From positions 1-64,000 of the forward strand of contig NZ_CADAJR010000006.1 of NCBI RefSeq assembly GCF_902788255.1: a stretch of DNA of 64,000 nucleotides. The letters are read 5' to 3'. Shown piece after piece: positions 1 through 7,731 of this stretch (position 1 is the stretch's first letter; the number at the start of each line of letters is the position of its first letter). The notes beneath the pieces are model-generated. The model was not told the DNA's origin. It worked only from the letters and a program-made list of their open reading frames with translations, and made no database searches. Source of the DNA: an uncultured Methanobrevibacter sp. (GTDB taxonomy: Archaea > Methanobacteriota > Methanobacteria > Methanobacteriales > Methanobacteriaceae). A program made the translations under genes and the position numbers.

Positions 1-120
1 CATAAATGGTTGTTAAACCGATGTTTCCGCGGGGATAGCCTAGAAAATACTCAATAAACGATTGAGCAATAAAAATAAAACTCTAGGAATCCTCACCTTT
101 TATAAGGCGAGGTTGTTCAA
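1..120 (+). mobile_element. Right end of an IS200/IS605-family (TnpB-type) element
   Basis: The sequence ends in a stem-loop (91-99 paired with 104-112) followed by GTTGTTCAA, with TCAA at 117-120. IS200/IS605 right ends typically carry a subterminal hairpin close to a TCAA cleavage sequence. Any transposase or TnpB gene would lie to the left of the window. An open frame from base 1 to the TAA at 55-57 could be the last codons of tnpB, but it is too short to identify. The boundary at 120 is inferred. Confidence 0.5.
39..120 (+). ncRNA. omegaRNA-like scaffold of a TnpB element
   Basis: Three stems can be drawn. CCTAGA (39-44) pairs with TCTAGG (82-87) and encloses a 6-bp hairpin, CTCAAT (50-55) with ATTGAG (61-66). 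A 9-bp hairpin follows (91-99 with 104-112, one A/C mismatch). Nested stems ending at the transposon right end match the known layout of omegaRNAs, the guide RNAs of TnpB nucleases. The guide would then be the host DNA right after 120. This is a structural inference; expression and a partner TnpB are not visible. Confidence 0.45.
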
Positions 121-227
121 ACAAATATTTTGAATTAATATTCATGAAAAGAAAAAGTAGCTATTAATTATATATAACTTAAAAATTAAATCATTAATTA
201 ATTAAAATTATTTTGGAGAGAGATTAT

Positions 228-578
228 ATGAAAGGAGATGTATATTACGGAAAAGGAATTAGGGAACTTGAAGGAGAGTATCCTGATTTGTATAAACTGG
301 TATCTGACTTGAACAATACTGTTTGGGACGGTAAGGTCATTGACTATAAAACCCAAAAATTGATCGCTATTGGAATTACAGCATCACGTGCAGATCCAAG
401 GGCTACCAAAAAGCAAATGAGAAGTGCAATTGAAGTACTGGGCATCACAAAAGACGAAATCGTTGATGTTTTAAGAGTAGTTCTTCTAACTTCAGGTATG
501 CCTGCATTTTCCAAATCACTTCAAATCTTGAATAGTGTTGTTGAGGCTATTGAAGAGGAAAGAGAAGATAAATCCTAG
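228..578 (+). CDS. Carboxymuconolactone decarboxylase (AhpD-like) family protein, no CxxC
   Basis: A 116-residue, mostly helical protein of the carboxymuconolactone decarboxylase/AhpD fold. The family features visible are the short helical layout and the middle helix beginning KLIAIGITASRADPRATKKQ. Redox-active AhpD members carry a CxxC in this helix; here there is no cysteine at all, so a peroxidase-reductase role is unlikely. I start at ATG 228, preceded by TTGGAGAG at 213-220; an upstream in-frame TTG at 213 is part of that ribosome binding site. A TATA-like run lies near 164-176. The substrate is unknown. Confidence 0.7.
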   Translation: MKGDVYYGKGIRELEGEYPDLYKLVSDLNNTVWDGKVIDYKTQKLIAIGITASRADPRATKKQMRSAIEVLGITKDEIVDVLRVVLLTSGMPAFSKSLQILNSVVEAIEEEREDKS

Positions 579-613
579 TTTTTCTCTTTTTTTTATCTTT
601 TTTTTTACTTAAA
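579..613. terminator. Poly-T tract between convergent genes
   Basis: Two runs of eight or more T follow the 228-578 gene immediately, the usual archaeal intrinsic terminator. The convergent gene on the minus strand ends a few bases later. Confidence 0.5.
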
Positions 614-619
614 TAATAT

Positions 620-1516
620 TTAGGCTAATATTTGACGCAATATCTCAAATATAAAGAATCCAATAAAACATACCATCCCATAATTTAGGAATATTGTCTT
701 TAAGGGCAGTTCTGTTTTTTTCGGTCTGAATTTGGCGATACCGTAAAAACCGATTATTAATGTTATGAAAATTATCAGTAGGTAACCCATAATCAGTGAT
801 GCGTCTAAGAGTGTGCCTCCTGTTTGCAGGTGCATTGCGGATTGTCCAACAAATAGGCTCACAACCGAACCCATAAAATTCACGATTCCATGCAGTATAA
901 TTGAATATTTGATGTTTCCTGTTTGTGTATATACATATGCCAAAAATCCTCCAAGAAGCAATGCATAACAGAATTGGTTCAGGTTTCCATGGAAAAGTGC
1001 AAACAGCACTGCGGACAATACAATTGAAACATTTGCTCCGTATTTTATTGTTCTGTCAATCAGGATCTTTCTGAAAAACAGCTCTTCAAATATTGGGGCA
1101 ATTATGCTTATTATTATTAGATTAAACCAGATGTTAGTATTGTTTATGAGATTTTGAACTGGATTTGCAATGTTATTGTGGATTGCACCACTTAACAGGT
1201 CTGTAATGAATAATCCCACGGTATTTCCAACCCACATCAGGCTCAATGCAATCCCTGCATATAATATGAATGTTTTTATGCTTAGGGTTTGTTTTTCCAT
1301 ATTTTGTACTTCTATCTTTTTCATTAGCCAGTAGAATATTGGAAACGGCAGTAGATAATTGCAGACTGATGTTATGGCGGTTAGGATGTTGATGTCCTGT
1401 AGGACAGTCGGATTTGTTAAATGTATGATGTTGACTATAATTATTTGACATATTATTGCAACTATTGCCATTGTCAGATAATTAAATCCTATTTTTGAGA
1501 AAACATTGTTGGTCAT
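620..1516 (-). CDS. CPBP family intramembrane metalloprotease (Abi/CAAX-like)
   Basis: A polytopic membrane protein of about 298 residues with the three motifs of the CPBP/Abi (type II CAAX prenyl endopeptidase) family: EE followed by R in APIFEELFFRKIL, FALFHGNLNQF, and HGIVNFMG. The glutamates and histidines are the expected metal and catalytic residues. Archaeal members may process prenylated or other membrane peptides, but no substrate is evident. The start is uncertain: ATG 1516 has AGGTG 11 bases upstream, TTG 1522 has better spacing, and ATG 1549 adds an 11-residue charged extension. It is divergent from the ferredoxin gene at 1662. Confidence 0.82.
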   Translation of the reverse strand: MTNNVFSKIGFNYLTMAIVAIICQIIIVNIIHLTNPTVLQDINILTAITSVCNYLLPFPIFYWLMKKIEVQNMEKQTLSIKTFILYAGIALSLMWVGNTVGLFITDLLSGAIHNNIANPVQNLINNTNIWFNLIIISIIAPIFEELFFRKILIDRTIKYGANVSIVLSAVLFALFHGNLNQFCYALLLGGFLAYVYTQTGNIKYSIILHGIVNFMGSVVSLFVGQSAMHLQTGGTLLDASLIMGYLLIIFITLIIGFYGIAKFRPKKTELPLKTIFLNYGMVCFIGFFIFEILRQILA

Positions 1517-1586
1517 TTCCAATTTTTCACCTTTTGTTTTTTTAATCATTATTTTACATTAATCTATATAAAAGTGCCTATTAAAT

Positions 1587-1642
1587 TTTTAGGCATACCA
1601 AAATATTTATATATCATATGGCATAAAGTTAGGTATACCTAA
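1587..1642 (+). promoter_or_regulatory. Promoter with two AGGYATRCC-type palindromes before the ferredoxin gene
   Basis: A near-palindrome with core AGGCATACCA lies at 1587-1603, a TATA box (TTTATATA) at 1606-1613, and a perfect 14-bp palindrome TTAGGTATACCTAA at 1629-1642. The second covers the expected transcription start, where a bound repressor would block transcription. The same core recurs at 2209-2218. The form resembles sites of DtxR/MntR-type metal regulators, which is inference only. Confidence 0.6.
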
Positions 1643-1661
1643 AAATTGGAGGATTGTATTT

Positions 1662-1940
1662 ATGGGAAGACATGGTAGGGGACATGGATCTATCGGATTG
1701 GAATTGGGAATGCACTTGTTTTCTGAATTTTTGAAATCATCACATAAGTCTCGCTGGCGTATCGGCAATGATATAAAAAGATGCACATTGTGCGGTAAAT
1801 GTGAATTTGTGTGTCCTGTAAATGCGATAACAGTCAGTGTACACAATAAAACATGGACTTTAAACAACAGAAGATGCACACAATGTCTGAAATGTGTAAT
1901 GAAATGTCCGACCCGTTGTCTTGACCAGGTTCGACTATAA
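1662..1940 (+). CDS. Small 2x[4Fe-4S] ferredoxin with His-rich N-terminus
   Basis: A 92-residue protein. It starts with a Gly/His-rich stretch (MGRHGRGHG), then carries two clusters of ferredoxin cysteines: CTLCGKCEFVCP near residue 44 and CTQCLKCVMKCP near residue 74, each CxxCxxCxxxCP, enough for two [4Fe-4S] clusters. A good GGAGG lies at 1648-1652. The extended N-terminus resembles ferredoxin-like subunits of larger complexes more than a free ferredoxin, but no hydrogenase genes are nearby. It probably carries electrons in the cytoplasm; the partner is unknown. The promoter palindromes suggest metal-dependent control. Confidence 0.75.
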   Translation: MGRHGRGHGSIGLELGMHLFSEFLKSSHKSRWRIGNDIKRCTLCGKCEFVCPVNAITVSVHNKTWTLNNRRCTQCLKCVMKCPTRCLDQVRL

Positions 1941-2297
1941 TTATTTTTAATGAAATATTTTTTTGGCATCACTAAAAATTATTTTGATGCACGTAAATTA
2001 TTTTTGTATTTAACTCCATAATTATTCTTTGATTTACCTAAAAATATCTTAAAAACGAATACTTTAAATATAATGAATTATTTAATACCTATTGTCTGAT
2101 AACTAATGTAAATCGCAATTATTTTTTAGGTTTGCATAAGTTTTGAGATCAGGTTCAAATATCTTCTAGTTGAGCGGAAGTTTTTGTTTCCAGCAATAAA
2201 AATTTTTTAGGTATGCCTAAAATTATATATATATTTAAAAACAAATATTGAAGATGCTGAGTAATTCAATTTTAAAAAATTATTAGGAGAGTATAAA
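1941..2297. other. Intergenic region with one AGGTATGCCT palindrome and a promoter
   Basis: This 357-base AT-rich gap holds no convincing gene. At 2205-2222 an AGGTATGCCT core is flanked by four T and four A, matching the elements at 1587-1642. A TATA box (ATTATATATATA) follows at about 2223-2234 and GGAG at 2286-2289 precedes the next ATG. A looser AGGTTTGCAT copy lies near 2128-2137. The rest shows no structure I can support. Confidence 0.5.
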
Positions 2298-2564
2298 ATG
2301 TTAAGAGACGATATTTTAAAAACTTGTACAGAACATAAACATGCTTTAATATTTGCAGCAGGAGTTGCAACCGCTTTAGTCGGAACCAAAATTATTAAAT
2401 CCAAAGCTTTCAAAGATGCAACAACCAAAGGAATGGCTACTGTAATGTCTGCTAAAAAAGATGCTGAAGAATGCTTCCAGGACATGAAAGAAAACGCTGA
2501 AGACATTGTTGTTGATGCAAACGCTGAAACCAAAAAAGAAATCTACGTTGAATCAAAAGAATAG
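2298..2564 (+). CDS. Small membrane-anchored protein preceding the P-type ATPase (DUF6110-like)
   Basis: An 88-residue protein. Residues about 14-33 form a weak hydrophobic segment (HALIFAAGVATALVGTKII); the rest is a charged helix rich in Lys, Glu and Ala. It contains two cysteines but no metal-binding pair. It resembles the small DUF6110 proteins that I recall sitting beside heavy-metal ATPases; that family name is from memory and unchecked. The gap to the ATPase is 43 bases, so the two are probably cotranscribed from the palindrome-bearing promoter. It may be an accessory or chaperone for the pump. Confidence 0.6.
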   Translation: MLRDDILKTCTEHKHALIFAAGVATALVGTKIIKSKAFKDATTKGMATVMSAKKDAEECFQDMKENAEDIVVDANAETKKEIYVESKE

Positions 2565-2607
2565 ATAAGTTCTTTCATTAAATTTTATTTTTTCTTAAGT
2601 GGTAAGA

Positions 2608-4755
2608 ATGAAATATAAAGTAATGCATGATAATGGCTCTCGTTTAAGAGTCCGTGCCGGCCAATGGGCCTTCACCAAGGAGGAAGGTTATGGTCTCGCT
2701 TCATTACTTTTAGACCAAGGTTTTATCCATGAGGTATTCACATCCCATAGGAATGGTAGTATCTTAATTTACTATGATGGAAGCATTGAAAACAAGCAAA
2801 AGATTTTTGATATCTTGGATTCAATCACTCTTGATGATTTGTTTGAATCCGAACCGACTCAAACTCAGGTTTCAAAGGAAATCAGTGAAGACTTCTATCT
2901 AAGGCTGACAAAAATGATCTTGCATAGGGGAGTATATAAGCTATTCCTGCCAATGCCTATCAGAAATGCTTTAACAATTTACCATGCTATGGAATATGTC
3001 TGGCACGGATTGGACAGCTTGACCAGTTTCCGTGTTGATGTGGCCTTACTTGATGGAGCAGCAGTTGCTGGTGCATTATTACATAAACAGTATCAACCGG
3101 CAAGTTCAATGATGTTCTTATTGTCCATCTCCGACGCTTTGGAAGATTATACAATACAAAAAGCCAAAAGCACATTGAAAGACAGTTTGGCTTTAAATAT
3201 TGATGCTGTCTGGGTAGTCGGAGAAGATGGTGAGGAAAAACAATGCCCTGCTGTAGACATCGACAAGGGTGATAAAATCAAAGTCCATATGGGAGATGTA
3301 ATTCCTGTGGATGGTAAAGTAGTTGAAGGAGACGGAATGGTTAATGAGGCTTCAATGACAGGAGAACCATTGGCAATCCATAAAAGCCCTGGTAAAACAG
3401 TTCACGCAGGAACTGTTATAGAAGAGGGTAATCTGATTATTGAAGTCTACTCAATGAACAAGGAAACAAGATTGAATAAAATCATCGACTTGATTGAAAA
3501 TTCAGAGGAGCTCAAAGCTGAAACACAAAGTAAGGCTGAAAAACTCGCAGATTCAATCGTGCCGTACAGTTTCCTTGCAACAGCGCTGACCTATCTGATT
3601 ACCAGAAACCCAACCAAGGCATTGTCTGTTCTGATGGTTGATTTCTCATGTGCAATCAAGTTGACAACTCCATTGTCAATCATATCTGCAATGCGTGAGG
3701 CATCAGACAACAGGATGATGATTAAGGGTGGTAAATTCCTTGAGGCATATGCAAATGCCGACACAATCGTATTCGATAAGACCGGAACATTGACCAATGC
3801 AACCCCTAAGGTTGTTGAAGTCATTCCAATGTCCAAAAGATATGACCGTGATGAAATCCTTAGAATGGCAGCATGTATCGAGGAGCATTTCGCACACAGT
3901 ATTGCAACAGCAATCGTGAAACAGGCTGAAGAGGAAGGCCTCAAGCATGAGGAGGACCACAGTGAAGTACAATATATTGTGGCTCACGGTATTGCAACAG
4001 AATACGATGGAAAACGTGCCGTAATCGGATCCAAGCACTTCCTGTTCGATGACGAGAAAGTCAAGATGACCAAGACTCAAGAGAAGAAAGTCGAAAAAGA
4101 AGCAAAAGAACACTCTGTTGTTTACCTGGCAATTGACGGAAAACTTGAAGGACTCATCTGCATCGATGACCCTGTGCGTGAAGAGGCAAAATATGTCATC
4201 GAGGAGCTCAGGAGCTTGGGCATTGAAAATGTCATAATGCTTACAGGTGACAGTGAAAGCGGTGCCAAGGCCGGAGCTAAGGCATTAGGAATCACTGAAT
4301 ACAGATCACAGGTACTTCCTGAAGACAAATCAAGAATTGTTGAAGAGCTTAAGGCTGAGGGTAAAACTGTAATCATGGTTGGAGACGGTATCAATGATTC
4401 TCCTGCACTTGCAGCCGCTGATGTGTCAGTTTCAATGAAAAACTCATCAGACATTGCACGTGAAGTTGCAGACATATCCCTGCTTTCAGATGACTTATAC
4501 GACCTTGTAACCTTAAGGAAACTAAGTACAGGAATGTTGGATAAGATCAACACCAACTACCGCAACATTGTGGCCGTTAACGGTTCACTTTTAGTGCTTG
4601 GTGTGGTAGGTTTGATTTCACCGTCAACATCATCAATGATACATAACCTGTCTACAATGATGTTCGGTGCATTGAGTACAAGATCTGTACTTAAGGACAG
4701 AGATTTTACAAATGACATTGAAGTAGAGGCCGTTGAAGTGGCTGACGCTTCATAA
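2608..4755 (+). CDS. P1B-type metal-transporting ATPase with SCAIK in place of CPC
   Basis: A 715-residue P-type ATPase that should pump a metal ion across the membrane. Visible motifs: TGEP near residue 251, the phosphorylation site DKTGTLT at about 390, and GDGINDSPALAAADVS at about 592. The membrane metal-site motif, normally CPC, reads DFSCAIK at about 345-351, so the metal is not the usual Cu, Zn or Cd. The N-terminal 80 residues look like a metal-binding-domain fold without CxxC. ATG 2608 is preferred; an upstream GTG at 2599 adds three residues. The context of metal-type palindromes favours Fe, Mn or a related ion (inference). Confidence 0.85.
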   Translation: MKYKVMHDNGSRLRVRAGQWAFTKEEGYGLASLLLDQGFIHEVFTSHRNGSILIYYDGSIENKQKIFDILDSITLDDLFESEPTQTQVSKEISEDFYLRLTKMILHRGVYKLFLPMPIRNALTIYHAMEYVWHGLDSLTSFRVDVALLDGAAVAGALLHKQYQPASSMMFLLSISDALEDYTIQKAKSTLKDSLALNIDAVWVVGEDGEEKQCPAVDIDKGDKIKVHMGDVIPVDGKVVEGDGMVNEASMTGEPLAIHKSPGKTVHAGTVIEEGNLIIEVYSMNKETRLNKIIDLIENSEELKAETQSKAEKLADSIVPYSFLATALTYLITRNPTKALSVLMVDFSCAIKLTTPLSIISAMREASDNRMMIKGGKFLEAYANADTIVFDKTGTLTNATPKVVEVIPMSKRYDRDEILRMAACIEEHFAHSIATAIVKQAEEEGLKHEEDHSEVQYIVAHGIATEYDGKRAVIGSKHFLFDDEKVKMTKTQEKKVEKEAKEHSVVYLAIDGKLEGLICIDDPVREEAKYVIEELRSLGIENVIMLTGDSESGAKAGAKALGITEYRSQVLPEDKSRIVEELKAEGKTVIMVGDGINDSPALAAADVSVSMKNSSDIAREVADISLLSDDLYDLVTLRKLSTGMLDKINTNYRNIVAVNGSLLVLGVVGLISPSTSSMIHNLSTMMFGALSTRSVLKDRDFTNDIEVEAVEVADAS

Positions 4756-4842
4756 TTTTTTTCTTTTTTTCAAAGTTTTCATACTTTCACAAAATACAAA
4801 TTATATTTCTAATCTTAAATCACATATTTTAATCTATAAAAG

Positions 4843-4923
4843 ATGCATGTAAGTGCTTACTTGCATAATTCTTTAATAAATAGTTTATTCAAAAAATAAG
4901 GTGCAAGCAAGTGCTTACTTGCA
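4843..4923 (+). promoter_or_regulatory. Two long TGCAAGYAAG palindromes upstream of the ABC importer
   Basis: Two near-perfect 22-24 bp palindromes, 4843-4866 and 4902-4923, both have the form TGCA-n-GTAAG or GCAAG arms around a GTGCTTAC centre. They are 58 bases apart, about five to six helical turns. A TATA-like TATAAAAG (4835-4842) touches the first. The 327-base gap (4756-5082) contains no gene; a second TATA-like GTATAAAA lies at 5056-5063. Two equal sites suggest cooperative binding by an unknown regulator of the importer at 5083. Confidence 0.6.
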
Positions 4924-5082
4924 AAAATACTTACAAATTTTCCAAAAAAGCCATTATTTTTTTGATTTTCAATCCCATTTTTCTACAAGATGTGAATTTC
5001 AAATTATTACCTCACAACTATAAATTATAAAAAGCAGTAAGTCATAATTATTAATGTATAAAAATTTTAATTAAGTGATTAG

Positions 5083-5832
5083 ATGTTAAAAAATTATAAT
5101 AATAAGTTTATTCCATTAATTTTACCAATATGTTTAATCATTTTTTGGTATTTAATAACTGAAGGATTAGGCCTTGTCAATCCATATATTCTACCTGGTC
5201 CAATAACTGTTGTTGAATCAGCATGGACCCTAATATTAAATGGAAAGCTTCTCACAAATACCTTGGATACTTTATACAAAGTGTTTGGAGGTTTAATATT
5301 GGCATCTGTTGTAGCTATTCCGCTGGGTATACTGCTTGGTTGGTATAAGACTTTAGAGGATATTGCTACTTTGGTTATCAGTATTTTGAGACCGATTCCT
5401 CCTGTTGCATGGATTCCATTTTCAATTTTATGGTTTGGTATAGGAATGTTTCCTGCGGTATTCATTATTTTCATGGGTTGTGTATTCCCGATATTGGTTT
5501 ATACAATTGATGGAGTTAAAAGAACAGATAAGGTTTTAATTGAATCTGCTCAGACACTGGGAGCAAGTGATTGGAATGTTTTAAGAAGGGTAATATTGCC
5601 TTCAACAGTTCCATACATCGTTTCAGGTTTGAAGGTTGGAATAGGTATTGCATTGATGTGTACAATTTCAGCTGAGATGGTTGGTTCAAGCAGTGGTTTG
5701 GGTTATATGATTTTAACAGCTACAAGTTTATTTGATCCAGGTACAACTGTAGTCGGTATGTTAGATATTGGTATAATTGGTATTGTATTTGATTATGTGT
5801 TTACCAAAGCACAAGATAGGATATTCTGGTAG
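5083..5832 (+). CDS. ABC transporter permease, SsuC/TauC/ThiX-like
   Basis: A 249-residue inner-membrane protein with about six hydrophobic segments and the permease EAA loop (ESAQTLGASDWNVLRRVILP, near residues 160-179) that contacts the ATPase. It belongs to the nitrate/sulfonate/taurine/thiamine-precursor importer group. The gene for the matching ATPase begins 8 bases after its stop. No substrate-binding protein is encoded nearby, so the solute cannot be assigned. thiD lies 1.2 kb downstream on the other strand, which makes a thiamine precursor possible but weakly supported. Confidence 0.85.
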   Translation: MLKNYNNKFIPLILPICLIIFWYLITEGLGLVNPYILPGPITVVESAWTLILNGKLLTNTLDTLYKVFGGLILASVVAIPLGILLGWYKTLEDIATLVISILRPIPPVAWIPFSILWFGIGMFPAVFIIFMGCVFPILVYTIDGVKRTDKVLIESAQTLGASDWNVLRRVILPSTVPYIVSGLKVGIGIALMCTISAEMVGSSSGLGYMILTATSLFDPGTTVVGMLDIGIIGIVFDYVFTKAQDRIFW

Positions 5833-5840
5833 GTGTTATA

Positions 5841-6593
5841 GTGTCAATTGAGGTAAAAAATATTAACAAATCATTCAAAAGTAAAAAAACCAATCAATTA
5901 TCTGTTTTGGAAAATATTAATTTAACCATTGATGACGGCGAATTGGTCTGTCTTTTAGGTCCTTCCGGATGCGGTAAAACAACTCTTTTGAGACTTATTG
6001 CTGGTCTTGACCAGCCTACTTCCGGTGAGATCGTTGCAAATGGGGAAGTTGTTGAAAAGCCGTCCGGTGACAGGGCAGTTATTTTTCAGCAGTATTCACT
6101 ATTCCCATGGCTTACTGTATTGCAGAATGTTACCTTCGGTTTGGAGATGACAAAGAAGGGTTCCAAGGAAGAAAACATTGCTGCCGCTGAAAGATATTTG
6201 ACAAGTGTCGGTTTAATTGACTTTAAGGATAGCTATCCGCATGAACTTTCAGGTGGTATGAAGCAGAGGGTTGCAATTATTAGATCTTTGCTTAATCATT
6301 CACCAATCTTGCTCATGGATGAACCGTTTTCTGCATTGGATATGCAAAATAGACATAAGCTTCAGGAACAGCTTATAGGGGTTTGGAAAAGATTTGAAAA
6401 CACAATCGTTTTTGTAACTCACGATGTCGATGAGGCGGTATTTCTTGCGGATAAGATTGTTATTCTTGACAGGAACCCTGGAAGAATAGCAAATATAATT
6501 GAAGTGGATATTGAAAGGCCAAGAAAAAGAGACTCTCCGGAGTTTATTGCCCTTCAGGAATCCATTGTTGAGAATTTGGATATGGGAGATTAG
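5841..6593 (+). CDS. ABC transporter ATP-binding protein, SsuB/TauB/ThiZ-like
   Basis: A 250-residue ATPase that powers the permease encoded just upstream. It shows a Walker A (GPSGCGKTTLL, near residue 40), Q-loop region FQQYSLFPW, signature LSGGMKQRVAI, Walker B LLMDEPFSALD and the switch HD in THDVDEA. Length and motifs match the sulfonate/taurine/thiamine-precursor group. It starts with GTG at 5841, with AGGTG at 5831-5835 overlapping the permease stop, so translation is likely coupled. Confidence 0.88.
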   Translation: MSIEVKNINKSFKSKKTNQLSVLENINLTIDDGELVCLLGPSGCGKTTLLRLIAGLDQPTSGEIVANGEVVEKPSGDRAVIFQQYSLFPWLTVLQNVTFGLEMTKKGSKEENIAAAERYLTSVGLIDFKDSYPHELSGGMKQRVAIIRSLLNHSPILLMDEPFSALDMQNRHKLQEQLIGVWKRFENTIVFVTHDVDEAVFLADKIVILDRNPGRIANIIEVDIERPRKRDSPEFIALQESIVENLDMGD

Positions 6594-6610
6594 TTTTGTA
6601 ACTAATTTTC

Positions 6611-6988
6611 TTAAATTTCTTTTTTTATTTTTAATATTTCATTTTTAACAATTTCAACGCATTTTTCATCGTTTTCATTTAGTCTTACAGTATTTTCGGC
6701 TTGCATATCATGCTTTTTTAATAATTCGAAAACATTTAAGTTGTATTCTACACTTGCATCCTTTGTTTTCAGTATTGTTTCGGGACAGCAGTTGTCACAA
6801 CCGTTGACTGCAATAACTGTGTTTTGACGGGCCAAATCTATGAATTTCTTGAAGTTTCCGCCACTTGCAACAACACAGCAGTATTCAATGTCATCGTTTT
6901 CAACACTTAAATCGTAGACGCTTGCACGTGAAACCTCACCTCGTGGGTTCATTCCGCTGCATGCGCATAAAACTGTTTTTTCACTCAT
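6611..6988 (-). CDS. DGC-domain putative zinc-binding protein
   Basis: A 125-residue cysteine-rich protein. Cysteines at CACSG (residues 8-10), YCCVVASGG and NGCDNCCPETIL fit the small DGC-domain proteins (COG4273-like), described as putative zinc-binding proteins of unknown role. It is the last gene of the minus-strand run proS-cofC-thiD-DGC, 7 bases after thiD, so probably cotranscribed. The family name comes from pattern recognition; no reaction is known. Confidence 0.6.
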   Translation of the reverse strand: MSEKTVLCACSGMNPRGEVSRASVYDLSVENDDIEYCCVVASGGNFKKFIDLARQNTVIAVNGCDNCCPETILKTKDASVEYNLNVFELLKKHDMQAENTVRLNENDEKCVEIVKNEILKIKKEI

Positions 6989-6995
6989 TCTATCA

Positions 6996-7730
6996 CTATA
7001 ATTTGGCTATTAATGTTCCATGATTTCCGTTTTTTATTCCTTCATAGACATAGTCAAGTGCCTTTTGAATGGATGTGTGCAAATCATTTTCTTTTGAAAG
7101 GTAGGCGACGATTGCAGCTGAGAGATTGCAGCCGGTACCATGGAGGTTATCGGTTTCAATAAGTTCCTGCTTTTTAAAGGTGGTTTTGCCGTTGATGTTG
7201 ATGGTGTTCCATCCGTCTAGATGTCCTCCGGTAATCAGGCTGTCACATTTAATCATTTCGGATGCCTTTGCTGCATCCTCCTTATTTTCAATTTTTATTC
7301 CGCTTAGCTTTTCTGCTTCAGAAACGTTGGGTGTGGTAAGGATGGATTTTGGAAGAAGATATCTGTTGAATGCGTCGGCAATGTCCTCTTTTGTCAGGTT
7401 TCCTCCGGATGTTGCAACCATAACAGGATCAACAACTGCCTTCAGGTTGTATTCCTTGATCTTTTTTGACACTAACCTGATTATTTCAGGTGAGTAGAGC
7501 ATTCCTGTTTTTATGAATTCAACATCATATGAATCGAGAACGGCATCAATCTGTTCTGAAATGTAATCCGAATGCACAGGTTCTGTTGAAAAGAATTTAT
7601 AGGGATTCTGTGCAGTAAGGGCAGTTACAATGCCCGTACCGTAAACTCCTATTGCCTGGAATGTTTTCAAATCTGCAAAAACCCCTGCTCCTGCAGACGG
7701 GTCAACCCCTGCGATGCTCATCACAATCAT
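6996..7730 (-). CDS. thiD: Hydroxymethylpyrimidine/phosphomethylpyrimidine kinase
   Basis: A 244-residue ribokinase-fold enzyme that phosphorylates HMP and HMP-phosphate for thiamine synthesis. Visible features are the N-terminal SIAGVDPSAGAGVFADLKTF, the mid-region DPVMVATSGG, and the C-terminal NLHGTGCNLSAAIVAYL, which holds the catalytic Asp/Gly anion hole region (GTGC). Length fits a single-domain ThiD without the ThiN fusion seen in some archaea. It lies 1 base after cofC and is part of the same operon. Confidence 0.9.
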   Translation of the reverse strand: MIVMSIAGVDPSAGAGVFADLKTFQAIGVYGTGIVTALTAQNPYKFFSTEPVHSDYISEQIDAVLDSYDVEFIKTGMLYSPEIIRLVSKKIKEYNLKAVVDPVMVATSGGNLTKEDIADAFNRYLLPKSILTTPNVSEAEKLSGIKIENKEDAAKASEMIKCDSLITGGHLDGWNTININGKTTFKKQELIETDNLHGTGCNLSAAIVAYLSKENDLHTSIQKALDYVYEGIKNGNHGTLIAKL

Positions 7731-7731
7731 A

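Noticed and set aside
1607-1972. 121-codon minus-strand frame opposite the ferredoxin gene
   Set aside because: It mirrors the ferredoxin frame whose CxxCxxCxxxCP motifs are unmistakable, and has no recognisable content.
4867-5082. Possible riboswitch in the leader of the ABC importer
   Set aside because: The stretch between the second palindrome and the ATG is AT-rich and shows no conserved riboswitch core such as the THI box CTGAGA.
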